NCBI GenBank assembly: GCA_027257055.1
Contig: JAPVLO010000074.1
Location: 4,293,001 to 4,357,000, forward strand
Reading direction: 5' to 3'
DNA: 64,000 nucleotides
DNA from: Cephalopachus bancanus
Lineage: Eukaryota > Chordata > Mammalia > Primates > Tarsiidae
Shown piece after piece: positions 36,956 to 48,731 of this stretch. The position numbers and the translations under genes were made by a program. The stretch's first letter is position 1; every line of letters starts with the position of its first letter. The notes under the pieces were generated by a model. The model ran no database searches. It had not been told where the DNA came from and saw only the letters and a list, made by a program, of their open reading frames with translations.

Positions 36956-38759
36956 TTTTCCGATTTGAAGAAACATGTTAGGACTTCCTGGAAAAGACCA
37001 CTGCTACCTACATACAATATATACATACACACAAGTTTACACATCTATCACCTCTGGTAGAAGTAGGCATCTTATTCTAATATGTTTTTATATCAAAATG
37101 CTAAAATGTATCAACTGTTATAAAAATAGGTAGATATAGCGATAGAGATATATTTGTTTCTCAATTTTCATGAGGTTTAATTGAGGATCAGCAAAGACAT
37201 CTATTTATATAGAACAAACAGAAGTCATATTTCAAATTCCAATTAACTCTTACATGCCTGTTCCTTGTCTCAATACCACTTATACTTATATTTTGCATCT
37301 GATGATTGTACTTAATTTTGTTTACACTTCCTAGATTGAACCAATAAGATGCAGTCATTGCCTCCTACTTCTACTACTAAAAGAATTTACATTCAGGAAT
37401 ACATTTTCTATTAAAATATAAAATATAAAGTATTTCTAAATTAAGATAGAAGATCCTTAATTTTTTATTTTCATAGAAAATGTTCCTCAAGTAAACTTGT
37501 GCTAAGATTTACTGGTTCTCAAGTCTCCAATAAATACTGTTTAGTGTAACTTTTTAATTTTATTTTCATTAAGAAAAAATGATACTGACCTTATAATGAT
37601 TCTTCTAGATCGTTTATAAGAAGTATTAAACTGTTAGCCTAAACATAATTTTTTTCAGAAAAATTTATTATGATATATATACTTGATGACTAAGATATTT
37701 TCTTAGGATTTTTATGCTTTATAAAGAAACTAGGAAAAAAGTTTTCTACAGAAAAACTTAGTAGGTAAGAGTATTTTCTATGGAAATTCTATAAAATCCA
37801 CTTGTATTAGTAGAACAAAAGAATAAATCTTACATAAAGAAAATATGGTTAATGTTTAAAACTCATTAAATTCATATCATACCTACTATAATCAGGCCAA
37901 GAAGGAAACTCACATGTTCCCTTGAGTCGATTGATTTTTCCTATGATATTTAAATGAATGGGTGGTGTATTATAGTCATAAATAACATCAAAGTGTACTA
38001 TTCATGTGCTGGGATTAAAGTTCTGCTGTTACTATGAAGTTAATCATCTTTACAATTATACAACCAAATGAAGAACTTTTGAGTATTTTTTAGAGGGGGA
38101 AGAAAAACCCCTAAGGCTCTTTTTCTTCACACTTGCAAAAAGAATGTCTGTGAAGAAAAGAAAAAAAAGCTTTTTAACTATACTCCCTTGGGAAATCCTT
38201 TGGACACCATGGGCATTTAAGAAATACAGTGAAAATGATTAAATTAGAATACCCTGGATTGTCCACATAGGGTTTTTTGTTTTGTTTTGTTGTTGTTGTT
38301 TTTTATTTCAAATAAAGTTAACTGGAGAAAGAGAAAACCAAAGACAGATAAAAATGAGTTAGGAAAAGGAGTTCTTATCTTTCACAAATTATCAGTCACT
38401 GATAGAATGAATATTACTGCTTTCTGACAAAATGATGACCAAAAGGAAAAAATAAAGTTGTTTTGCTTTGTTTTATCATTTATTTACCTTCTGGATGATA
38501 AAGGTGGAGAAGAAAGCATGAAGTTAATTTAAAAGATCATTTTCCATTTATAGCTAATTCATTCAGCTGATAAGAAAAAAATCTCTTTCATGTTCAGTCC
38601 ATAAAGTAAACGTACTGGTGAGATCAAATTAAGAAGAGATATACTGAATATTATGAATTATTCCCAGGAAATCCTAGAGAGCTGAAAACACACTATTACT
38701 TCAACTTTAACATTAAAATCCAAGTGCAGTAAACAAGTTTTCTTTTTCTGTATATCTAT
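36956..38759. other. unassigned AT-rich sequence
   Basis: No repeat family named. GTTTT/GTT low complexity lies at about 38272-38302. Confidence 0.4.
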
Positions 38760-38773
38760 ATGGTCAGTATCTT

Positions 38774-39037
38774 CTTTTTTGAGTTGGGGTCTCACTCCTG
38801 TTGCCATGGCCATCGAAGCCTCAATCTGTTGTGCTCAGGCTATCCTTCTGCCTCAGTCTTCCAAGTAGCTGGAACTACAGATGCATGTCACCATGTCCGG
38901 CTAATTTTTGTGATGTACTGTAAAGACGAGGTCTCACCAAGTTGCCCAGGCTGGTCTCGAACCCGTGGGCTCAGACAATCCTCTCACCTTGGCCTCCTAA
39001 AGTGCTAGGATTACAGGCTGAGCCACCGTGCCCGGCC
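38774..39037 (-). mobile_element. Alu SINE, slightly shortened
   Basis: Reverse-oriented dimer. The TSD ATGGTCAGTATCTT/ATGGTCAATATCTT (one mismatch) is at 38760-38773 and 39038-39051. The tail complement is short and part of the right arm near CTCACTCCTGTTGCCATGG is deleted, giving about 264 bp. The B box complement GGTCTCGAACC is at 38953-38963. Confidence 0.95.
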
Positions 39038-39051
39038 ATGGTCAATATCTT

Positions 39052-39667
39052 TAACAAAATAATTTTCACTTCTTCAAAACTATTCCAAAAATCTGAAAAT
39101 TAGACCATAACTTTTCTAGATGATAAAAAATTTACCAAGCTACTTGAAGCATGTATTAAACTTGCTCTTCAATTTAACGTACATCATATTTACCATAGCA
39201 TGCAACAAATATGGCCCTTATCAAATCTATTTATAGGTGTAGAATTTTAGGCACAGAAAAATTCATCATGTCAACACAAAAACAATTCAGAGTCCATGTT
39301 GTCAACTAATAAAAAATATTTACTTGATTAGAATTTAAAAATTAGGGTAAATATTTCAGATTCCATGTTTACGTCTTTTAAAAACTATTTGTTTAATTAA
39401 AATTTTAAAAAATTAGATAGCAGAAACATTGCCTAGGTATTCTGAATATTGGTTTTGGTGTTGATACTTACTTGTCTTGGCCAGATTTTCTTTTAAGCAG
39501 GCTGAGGCCCAGGATGCTTCATGCCTGCAGGTGATGCTTTTGCATGCAGTGCTCAATACTCGGTGAATACTCAATACTAATGCAGTACTCCATACCTTCT
39601 TGCTTTCATCTAACTTCCCTTCTTTCTTTCTTTCACTCTTCTCAGCCCCCTTATAGTCCTGTTCTCT
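39052..39667. other. unassigned sequence
   Basis: No repeat family recognised. The 103-codon minus frame at 39413-39724 is lysine/glutamate-rich because of a T/C-rich stretch and runs into the L1 3' end; not considered coding. Confidence 0.4.
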
Positions 39668-40050
39668 TTTTCTTTTTCCTTTAAATTTCTGCAGCTTTAG
39701 GGGTACAAATGATAGTTTGTTCATTTTGCATAGATGAAAAATATAGCGGTGAAATTCAGGCTTTTAGTGTACTCTATCACTCAAATACTGTTCATTATAT
39801 CCAATAGGTAATTCTTCATCACTAACTCCCATAGTATCCTCTCCGCTTCTGAGTTTCCAGTGTTTATTATACCACTCTGTATGCTTTTGTGAACTTACAA
39901 CTTAGCTTTCAGTTAAAGTGAGAAAATGCAGTATTTGGCTTGTTATTCTTGAGTTAATTTGCTTAGGATAATGACCTCCAAATCCATCCAAGTTGCTACA
40001 AAAGACATTGTTTTATCTGGGTTTTCTTTTATGGCTGAATAGTACTCCAT

Positions 40051-40099
<49 letters not shown>

Positions 40100-41040
40100 T
40101 CTCACATTTTCTTTATCCATTCATCAGGTGATGGACATTTAGGTTGATTTCACATCTTTGCAATTGTAAATTGTACTGTGATAAACATAGTGAGTATAGA
40201 TATCTTTTTTGTAAAATTACTTATTTTCCTCTGGGTAGACATTCAGCAGTGAGATTGCAGGATTAAGTGGTAGATCTACTTTTAATTATTTAAGAAATCT
40301 CCATACTATTTTGCATAAAGGGTTACTAATATGTATCTTGTCAACAATGTATAAGCATTCTCTCCTCTATGCAACTATGGAAATATCTATTGTTTTTTAA
40401 CTTCTTAATGATGATATTTCTGATTAGGAAAGATGGTCCCTCATTTTGGTTTTAATTTGCATTTCCTTAATGATTAATGATGTTGAGCACCTTTTCATAT
40501 TTGTTGACCATTTGTATATTTTCTTTTTAGAAATATCAACTAATGCTTTTGCTCACATTTTGATGGGATTATCTCTTCTTTTCTTGCTGATTTGTTTGAA
40601 TTTTTTGTAGATTCTGGATATTAATCCCTTGTCATATGCTTAGCTTGTGAATATTTTCTCCCATTCTGTAGTATTTCTATTTATTCTTGATGATTTCATT
40701 TGCTGTGCAGAAGCTTTTCAGTTTAATTCGTTCCCACTCATTTATTACTTTTTTACTGTTGCATTTGCTTTTGGGGTCTTACACATCACATTACCTGACT
40801 TCAATTCATACTGTAAGCCTGTAGTAACCAAAACAGCATGGTACTAGGACAAAAGTAGACACATAGACCAACGGAACAGAATAGAGAGATAGAGAGCTCT
40901 GAAATAAAGGCAACTACCTTCAACCAACTGATCTTTGACAAAATATACACTGGGAAATGGACATTCTATTCAATGAATGCTGCTGAGAGAGTTAGATAGC
41001 CACATGCAGAAAAAGTGAAACTGGATCCCTCTTTCTCAAT
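39668..41040 (-). mobile_element. L1 LINE with 5' inversion
   Basis: On the minus strand the 3' part reads sense: 3' UTR (+ strand CTGCAGCTTTAGGGGTACAA, CCAATAGGTAATTCTTCATC at about 39690-39820) and ORF2 end up to about 40780 (complements CTGAATAGTACTCCATGG, AATTTGCATTTCCTTAATGA, GCTGTGCAGAAGCTTTTCAG). At 40781-41040 the orientation flips: ACACATCACATTACCTGACT, CCAAAACAGCATGGTACTAG and GAAACTGGATCCCTCT read sense on + and come from just upstream in L1 coordinates, with a gap of very roughly 100-200 bp. This is the classic twin-priming structure. A (GT)n lies within it. Confidence 0.9.
40052..40098. repeat. (GT)23 microsatellite inside L1
   Basis: About 23 uninterrupted GT units, right after the L1 landmark CTGAATAGTACTCCATG. 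Many L1 copies carry GTGTATATGTG at this place, so the run probably expanded from that seed. Confidence 0.97.
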
Positions 41041-41117
41041 ATGTTCACATCTTTCTATTGTTTTTACTCCCTAGAGCCATAGCTGCCTTTACTAGTTGAG
41101 TTGCAATCAAAAGAGAA

Positions 41118-41935
41118 GTGGATAAGTAAAAAATTGTGAATAAATATGTAATTGTTAACAGGTTAAAACAACCAGTGACCAAAAGTGACTTGATATAAAA
41201 ACATCTTGCAAAGATGACCCTCTTCTGCCACAGTATGGACATCTCACCTTATAGCTTAGTAATGTGGCACTTATTAACATCAGATAGAAGTATCTCTTGA
41301 CCAGGCTCGGTGGCTCAGCCTGTAATCCCAGCACTTTGGGAGGCAGAGGCAAGTGGATTGCTTGAGTCCGTGGGTTCGAGACCAGTCTGGGCAACCTGGT
41401 GAGACCTCGGCTCTACAATAAAACAAAAAAAAGCCGGGTGTGGTAGCGCACATCTATAGTTCCGGCTACTTGCAAGGCTGAGGCGGAAGGATGGCTGGAA
41501 CCCAGCAGGTTGCTGGAGTGGCCGTGAGTGTGCCACTGCACTCTAGCCTTGGCGATAAGGTGAGACTCTAACTCAAAAAATAAAAATAAAAAAAGAAGTA
41601 TCTATTCCAGAATCTGGTGGGGAAAATTGCCCAGGACTTTGAAAGAGATCTGATCTTCAAGAGAGCAGCTACTGGGACTTTGTAAGCGGCAAGTGAGACC
41701 TAACTGGTAAACCTTTTTGAAGACACTAAGTTGGGTGTTACTCATGTCAGTTTTGTAACAATTACCCCAAAAACCTTCAGCTAAAAAAAGTGGTTAAGAT
41801 TCACCATGATGGGCGGCATTCTGGGTTATCAAAACAAACGGAAAATCAGAAATTAAAACAATATATTTTTCTCCTGTACTAGTAAAATAACTTTGTTATT
41901 GTTCATAGGATCAAATGGTAACAAAATACATGCTA
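41118..41935 (+). pseudogene. H3-3A: processed histone H3.3 pseudogene, split by an Alu
   Basis: This is a decayed intron-free copy of a histone H3.3 mRNA. Histone H3.3 is the replication-independent core histone; this copy makes nothing. After the Alu, the frame from 41605 reads FQNLVGKIAQDFERDL, then a stop at 41683-41685, AASET, a second stop at 41701-41703 and LVNLFEDTK, following the alpha-2 helix region of H3. The normal end of the frame falls at TAA 41795-41797. It is followed by GATTCACCATGATGGG and further text resembling the H3-3A 3' UTR (to about 41935), which favours H3-3A over H3-3B. Before the Alu, 41160-41285 keeps the region around ATCTTGCAAAGATGACCCTC and TTAGTAATGTGGCACTTATT (the residue 20-50 area). 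About 30-40 bp of coding sequence around the Alu site is lost. The start codon is not preserved recognisably, so the left limit is approximate. No A-tail or TSD found. Confidence 0.85.
41296..41593 (+). mobile_element. Alu SINE nested in histone pseudogene
   Basis: Full dimer with a mixed A-tail. The TSD AGAAGTATCT is at 41286-41295 and 41594-41603. The left arm has CCAGCACTTTGGGAGG (older state) but the B box GGTTCGAGACC (41373-41383). Its insertion postdates the histone retrocopy. Confidence 0.95.
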
Positions 41936-43001
41936 CCAAATAGGAAAATATATGCTACCAAACAGAATCATATATTAGATTTTTCTATTTAACTTGTGTG
42001 AATTTTTAATATAAATATGAAACCATGAAACACTGATGCAAATAAAAATATTTCAGTGAACAAGACTGAGCAATTCAACTTTATAACAATTATAAATAAA
42101 TCTGTTAATTTTTTGGATAATATCAGGTTTTTTAAACAATTACATTTCTTGATGGCATTCAAATGTTATTTTTGGCACTTTTAAATCATATAATAGATTC
42201 TATTAATTCCCTCGACTTTTCTAAATGGATAATTCAAATTTTATGTTTTTGAGGTTGTCTTTTGTGTTCTTCCATGGAGTTTGTCACAAAATATATTGAA
42301 CTACCAAAGCATTTATATCATACAAATATTCTACTAGGACCATATATAATATACAATTGTTACACCTCAATAGTGCCCTCATGTATTCTGTCTCCTCCAA
42401 TTCTCTGGTTCTCACATTTAATTCAAAGTACATACATACACACAAGTCAGTACAGCACAGAGATGGGGGAAGCAGGTGCCTGACTCACTCAATTTTGAGA
42501 GCTTATTATATACACACTGTGTTAAGTCTGTAATTATATGAAACAAACATATGTGTATCTATCGATATAATGTATATACATACATATTCACACAAACAAT
42601 TTGAAATGCTGGGCACTGTGCCTATCACAAGAGTTTATCTCTCAAGAAGTTGTTTTATTTAGAATATATTAAGTATATAAATTAAAAGTTATATAAAAAT
42701 ATAATAAGGTATTGTTAAATTCCAAATGTATTACACAGGTAGGAAATTCAGAAGTAAAATTTATTTTCCTAGATGGAATAGAAAGAGACAAAGTACAGGA
42801 AAGAGTTACAACCAAAGCACAGACAAAGGAATTAGAAAGATCTATTAAGAAAAAGCATGCTTTCAATTTTTGAAAGGACAGCTCATCTTAGGAAATAGTC
42901 GAACATCGATTAGTGGAGGGTTTATGCTAGTAATATAATGGAACCTTAGTTAAAGGAGAAGTCGATGATATGAGACTTTTATTATAAACTGAAATCCGTT
43001 T
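41936..43001. other. unassigned AT-rich sequence
   Basis: No repeat family recognised. Ends at TTT/AAAG, a plausible L1 endonuclease site for the large L1 that follows. Confidence 0.4.
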
Positions 43002-43013
43002 AAAGAAATTAAA

Positions 43014-44550
43014 TTAGGGGGCAATTCCAGGATAGCGACAGTCGTGGTTGAAGTGTACAAGTCTCCACATAAATGAAAGGGTACAGAGACAAGTGTTCAT
43101 TCTAAGGGTGTTGGCCAATGGGTGTGCGGATGTCTGATTGAGTGAAGACATGTAAGTGAGTGGCCTGAGCCTTCCTGCCTAAGAGGCTGCCCTGCGCAGC
43201 TGCGGGATCCCTAGCATGCTCTACCACCCAGAAGCAGGCACCATCTCTGCTGCACTATGGGGAGGGTGGTGAAAATGGCAAGACCACTTGCTGTAGGCAC
43301 TGCCTGCCACTGCAGCCTTCCATGCCAGAGCAGACTCTGGCAACAGGAACTGTGAGAAACTATACCAGAGAAATACATTCTGAGTCCCAGCCAAGGAGAC
43401 CCAGACGCCCCACCCCCCAACTGAAGTATTTGCCATCTGCAGCTGCAACTGAAGAGCCTACACCCAGCTCACAGCAGATGAGTGGTGATGAGTTGTAAAG
43501 TGACCCAGCACCCTTTTCCCAATGATTCAGGAGACATGTGATGCAGATGGGCAATGTCCTGATCAGCACACACAGAGAGGACTGAACATTGGCAGATCCA
43601 CTGGTGACAGTTGGCAACCTTCCCCTAACTGCATGGAGAAAACAGGGGGACAGATTTGAAGCATTTGCAGTCTGCCACTGCAACCAGAGAACCCAGCCCC
43701 AGCTCACAGTAAATTAGCAGTGTTGATTTTTAAAGTGACCCAGCACACTTTTCCCAGCAAGATGTTTGATTCAGGTGATCAATGTCCTGATCAGCACACA
43801 CGGAGAGGACTGAACATTGGCAGATAAGCTGGGGGCACTTCGCAGTCTCCCTTTGACTGCACCAGGTGAACAGAGTGACAGATTTAGAAGTCAGAAACTC
43901 CTCCTTTCTGAAATCCCTTCCCTCTGCCATGAGCTAAGAGAAGTAGTGTTTAGGCCACTTCTACAAGAATAAGTTCGAACAGCAGATAGGGAACCTGCAG
44001 TAACAGCCCTGCAGTTGCAGAACCCGTTACAAGAGGGAGGCCCCTCTCAAAAAGACATATGAAAATTGATGACTTTTTAAATCAACTTTGTTTTGGGGGA
44101 GAGTACTGGTTTATCTCATTTGGTTACTTTGTTCATCGGTTGGTTTTCTCTTTTGTTTCCTTCTACTTCCCTTTGTTCTTTCTCTTTTTTTATACTCTTT
44201 CTTTTTTTTCTTTCTATTTTTCTTTCCTCTTTTTCTCTTTCTCCTCCTTCCACTTTTTTCTTTCTTTTTATTCTTACACTTTCTTGGACTCGGGTGTTAT
44301 TCAAGAATACCCACTGATGGGTCATATTGTGCAGAGATGGAGAACAAGTCCCAGCTGACCCATTCACCAGAAAGTAAACATTATGACCTGCCAATGAGTT
44401 TCTTGTAGTCCCCCCACTCAATAGTAAGTGCTCAAAATTGTAAATAGACAGTAAGATGCCCCACTCCAGCTGTTCTTCATATTTAAAAAAACCAAAAACT
44501 CCAGCTCAAGGAAGAACAAAAGGTAAAGTGAATATCAAAAGTGACTGCTT
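43014..44550 (+). promoter_or_regulatory. L1 5' UTR (promoter region)
   Basis: In L1 the 5' UTR holds the internal RNA polymerase II promoter. Here it is GC-richer than the surroundings and contains two tandem units of 235 and 228 bp (43423-43657, 43658-43885) and a polypyrimidine stretch (about 44140-44285). It does not resemble the human L1PA 5' UTR as I know it. The 5' UTR/ORF1 border is uncertain. Confidence 0.7.
43423..43885 (+). repeat. two tandem ~230-bp units in the L1 5' UTR
   Basis: Unit A 43423-43657 and unit B 43658-43885 start GAAGTATTTGCCATCTGC and GAAGCATTTGCAGTCTGC. They share AAAGTGACCCAGCAC, ATGTCCTGATCAGCACACAC, GAGAGGACTGAACATTGGCA and a final GACAGATTT, at an estimated 75-80% identity. 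The layout recalls the monomer arrays of rodent L1 promoters. Confidence 0.92.
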
Positions 44551-44599
44551 CTCCATTTTCCACTGAGCAACAAAATTAATGAGAAAGATAGGAGAACTG

Positions 44600-45868
44600 T
44601 TACAAATGAAGAAAAACCAATGAAAAACTGCCAGTAACCATCAGAGTCCCAGCAAAGAGTTGTGCTAGAAAGAACAGCTACCTGGGCACAAACAATGGCT
44701 ATCTCCCATAATGACAGTATCCAGAAGGCACTTATGGAGATCAGACAATTGTTGGATATAATGAATAAAAATCAAGAAATGCCAGGGCTAAAACTAAATG
44801 AAACTGCAACAAAGCTAGACAGGCTCAAGGAAGCATACTTAGAAATAACAGAAATAAAAAAACTCCAACCAAGAAACAAATAACAAGCCAACAAGCATTG
44901 GACGCAGAATTGACCAAACAGAAGAAAGAATCTCAGAGATGAAAGGCCAAAATATGGAATTAACCCAATCTATTAAAAATATAGGAAAAAAAAACTGAAG
45001 AAGAAAGAAGAAACTCTCTAAGAGACGCGCAGTTTTAACAAGAAACCTAATCTATGTCTGATTGGAATATCTGATATAAAAAGAGAAATGGAAAATACTT
45101 TGGAACAAATACTCCATGAGGTCATTCAAAGAACTTTCCTAGCTGGGCTCAGTGGCTCAGCCTGTAATCCTGCACCTTAGGAGGCTGAGGTGAGTGGATT
45201 GCCTGAGCCCATGGGTTCGAGACCTGCCTGGGCAACTTAGTGAGACCTCATCTGTACAATAAATCAAAAATTACCCCGTGCGTGGTAGCACGCGCCTGTA
45301 GTTCCAGCTATTTGGAAGGCTGAGGCAGAAGGGAAGGATCACCAGAGCCCAGCAGGTCGAGGCTGTGGTGGCCAGGAGCAGCCACTGCACTCCAGTCTGG
45401 GCAACAGAGTGAGACTCCAACTCAAAAAAAAAAAAAAAAGAAAAGAAAACTTTCCTCATCTAGTCAGAGAGAATATATAAGCACAAGAGATTGAGAGAAC
45501 TCCTGCAAGACATCTTATGTGAAGACCAACCCCTAGACAAATAGTAATTCAACCACACAAAGCAGGTATAAAAGAAAAACTCCTAAAGGCGGCAAGGGAA
45601 ATATGTCAGACTAACTACCGAGGAAGACCAAAAAGTATTGCTGCAGTCTTATCTGCAAAAACACTACAGGCCAGAAAGAATTGGACTCCAATCTTTAATA
45701 TTCTCAAGGGTAAACAAATTCAACCAAGAATGCCCTACCCCTACCCAGTCAGACTAACTTCATCAGCGATGGAGAATCAAAATCCTTCCCAGTCATCCAA
45801 TCTCTAAGAGAATATGCTGCTTCCAGACCAGCCCTATAGGAGATGCTTAAAAAGGTGCTGCACACATA
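44600..45868 (+). pseudogene. L1 ORF1 remnant, interrupted by an Alu
   Basis: L1 ORF1p is a trimeric RNA-binding protein with a coiled coil, an RRM and a C-terminal domain. An open stretch at 44662-44883 encodes a leucine/isoleucine heptad-like helix (e.g. ALMEIRQLLDIMNK), fitting the coiled coil. After a stop the frame is broken by frameshifts and by the Alu at 45141. Beyond it, at about 45571-45760, KEKLLKAARE and SAKTLQARKNWTPIFNILK match the conserved end of the RRM and the C-terminal domain. The end is near the TAA at 45866-45868. One in-frame TAG and at least one frameshift lie in this last part. Non-functional. The start is a guess. Confidence 0.8.
45141..45447 (+). mobile_element. Alu SINE nested in L1 ORF1
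   Basis: Full dimer beginning AGCTGGGCTCAGTGGCTCAGC. The B box GGTTCGAGACC is at 45214-45224. The short TSD AACTTTCCT is at 45132-45140 and 45448-45456, with L1 ORF1 text continuing on both sides. Confidence 0.94.
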
Positions 45869-47316
45869 AGAAAAAAAGAAGCAAAAAAAAAGACCATATA
45901 CCTCAAAAGATCACAAACAAACACAGAAGCAGTAGAACATGTAGCATACCCACAAAAACAAAAACACATAAATATGAACACAAAAGCTAAACATAAACAA
46001 AGCAGCCTTATAAGAGCATTATTTTAGGAATAAACTCTCATATTTCAATAATCAGCCTGAATGTCAATGCACTAAATGCATCCACTAAAAAGACATAGAA
46101 TGACAAATTGGATAAAAACACATAAGCCATTAATTTGTTGCCTCCAGGAAACTCATTTCACCACAGAGGATGTCCACAGACTCAAAGTTAAAGGATAGAA
46201 AACAGATTTTCAGGCAAATGGATCACAAAAGAAGGCAGCAGTCATGATATTAATATCTCACAAAACAATCATTAAGCTATCAAGAATTTAAAAAGATACA
46301 AAAGGATACTACATAATAATAAAAGGTTTGATCCATAGACAAGAAATGTCCATCCTAAACATATATGCATCCAACACAGAAAAATCGACTTTTATAAAGC
46401 AGCCACAAAATAAACTAAAAGAAAATACTGACTCTAACACTATCATAGTTGGGGACTTAAATACCTCACTAACAACACTAGATAGCTCATCAAGGCAAAA
46501 AATCAACAAAGAGATCTGGGACTTCAACTCGATGCACGACCAAATAGACTTAATAGATACCTACAGAACACTCCATCCAATCACCACAGAATAGACAGTC
46601 TATTAATCATCACATGGAATGTACTCCAGGATCAACCACATCCTTGGCAATAAATCAAGCATAAACTCATTTTAGAAGATTGAAATACTGCCATGCACCT
46701 TCTCAGACCACAGTGAAATAAAAATAAATATCACCACAAATATCACCCTCAAACCCACAAAGACATGGGCACTGAACAGCATGATGCTGAGCAACTCCTG
46801 GGTCAAACAGAAATTAAAAGATTCCTGGAAACAAATGAAGATGAAGAAACATCTTATCAAAACTTCTGGGGTGCCATGAAAGTAGTACTAACAGGGGAAT
46901 ATACATCTCTATAAGCACACATCAAGAAAATAGAAAAAGAACAAGTTGACAGCCTAACAAATCATCTAAGGTAGCTGGAAAGACAAAATCACCAAAACCC
47001 TAACTTCAACAGAAGAATTCAGATCACAAAAGTAAAAGCTGAAATACAGGACATTGAAGACAAAAGTACCATGGAAAAAATTCAACAAAGCAAAAAGGTG
47101 GTTCTTTGAAAGGATAAACAAGACTGACGGAGTCCTAACCAGAATGACCAAGAAGAAGAGAAAAAAACCAAATAAGCACAATTGGAAATGCAAAAGATCA
47201 AGTCATAAATGACCTCGAAGAAATACAAAAGGATTTTCAGAGATTACAATGCACACCTGTATGGATACAATCTCGATAATCTAAATGAGATGGAGAACCT
47301 TCTAATATCACACAAG

Positions 47317-47615
47317 GCTACGCGTGGTGGGACACACATATAATTCCATTACTTTGGGAGGCCAAGGTGAGAGAAAGCCTGAGCTCATGGGTTTGAGACC
47401 ACCCTGGGCAACTTGGTGAGACCTCATCTTCACAACAAACCAAAAAATTAGCCAGGTGTGGTGGTGAGTTCCTGTAGTTCCAGTTAGTTGGAAGGCTGAG
47501 GTGGAAGAATCACTTGAGCCCAGCAGGTAGAGACTGCAGTGGCCATGAGCAGCGTGCCACTGCACTCCAGCCTGGGCAACAGAGTATGACTCCTACTCAA
47601 AAGGAAAAAAAAACA
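47317..47615 (+). mobile_element. Alu SINE, older type, nested in L1 ORF2
   Basis: Diverged dimer (CTACGCGTGGTGGGACACAC at the head, CCACTGCACTCCAGCCTGGG at the end, tail with GGAAAAAAAAAC). The probable imperfect TSD is AATATCACACA near 47304-47314 and AAAATCACATA near 47616-47626. The L1 text resumes at TACCCTCCCAAGGTTG. The oldest Alu inside this L1. Confidence 0.9.
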
Positions 47616-48731
47616 AAAATCACATACCCTCCCAAGGTTGAAATAAGAAGAAATTGAGATTCTAAATAACAACCCAGGAAATAGACCCTGTCATAAGAAA
47701 CTACCTACAAAAAAAATCCCTGAACAGGATGGATTTCCAGTGGAATTCTGCAAAACATACAAGAAGAAACTGATACCAATACTACTGAAAGTATTCCAGG
47801 CAACTGAGAAAGACGGAACTCTCCCCAAATCATTTTATGAAGCTAACATCACACTGACACCCAAACCGGGTAAAGATCCATCAAAGAGAGAGAACTACAG
47901 GTCGATATCCCTCATGAACATAGATGCAAAAATTCTCAGCAATATTCTAGCAAATTGAATCCAACAACACCTCTCAAAAAATCATTCACCATGACCAAGT
48001 AGGCTTTATCCCCGGGATGCAGGGCTGGTTCAAAATACTCAAGGCCATAAATGTAATTAATCAATAGATGTAAAAACAAGAAGCACATCATTATATCATA
48101 ATATGCAGAAAAAACTTTAGATAAAATTCAGCATCGCTTCTTGATGAAAACTCTCACTTAGGCATAGAGAGAACATACCTCAAACTACTAAGAGCCATCT
48201 ACAACAAACGCACAGGCAACACACTGCAAAATGTACAGAAACTGGAAACATTTCTTCTGAAAACTGGAACAAGACAAAGCTGCCCACTTTCACCCTTCCT
48301 GTTCAGCATAGTATCAGAAGCCCTAGCTAGAGCATTCAGTCAAGAGAAGAAAATCAGGGGTATCCAAATAGGAAGAGAAGATGTCAAATTATCCCTCTTA
48401 GCTGATGATATGATCCTTCAGTCGAAAAATCCAAGAGAATCTGTCTAAAATCTCCTTGCATTGATAAAGTACTTTGGCAAAGTCTCAGGGTACAAAATAA
48501 ATGTGCAAAAGAGAGTCACATTCTTATAAACAAAGACGCAGAGAACCATATAAAAAGCACAATCCTTTTCACAATAGCCCCCCAAAAATGAAATACCTCG
48601 GCACCTTCCCAACCAAAGAAGTGAAAGGTCTTTACATTTAAAACTACAAAACATTGCTTAAAGAAGTCAAAGATGACACAAACAAATGTAAAAATATTCT
48701 GTGCTCATGGATTGGAAGAGTCAACATTGTT

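Noticed and set aside
44059..44421. Overlapping frames of 74-106 codons rich in F/L/S or K/E
   Set aside because: They are produced by the pyrimidine-rich tract of the L1; low complexity, no domain.
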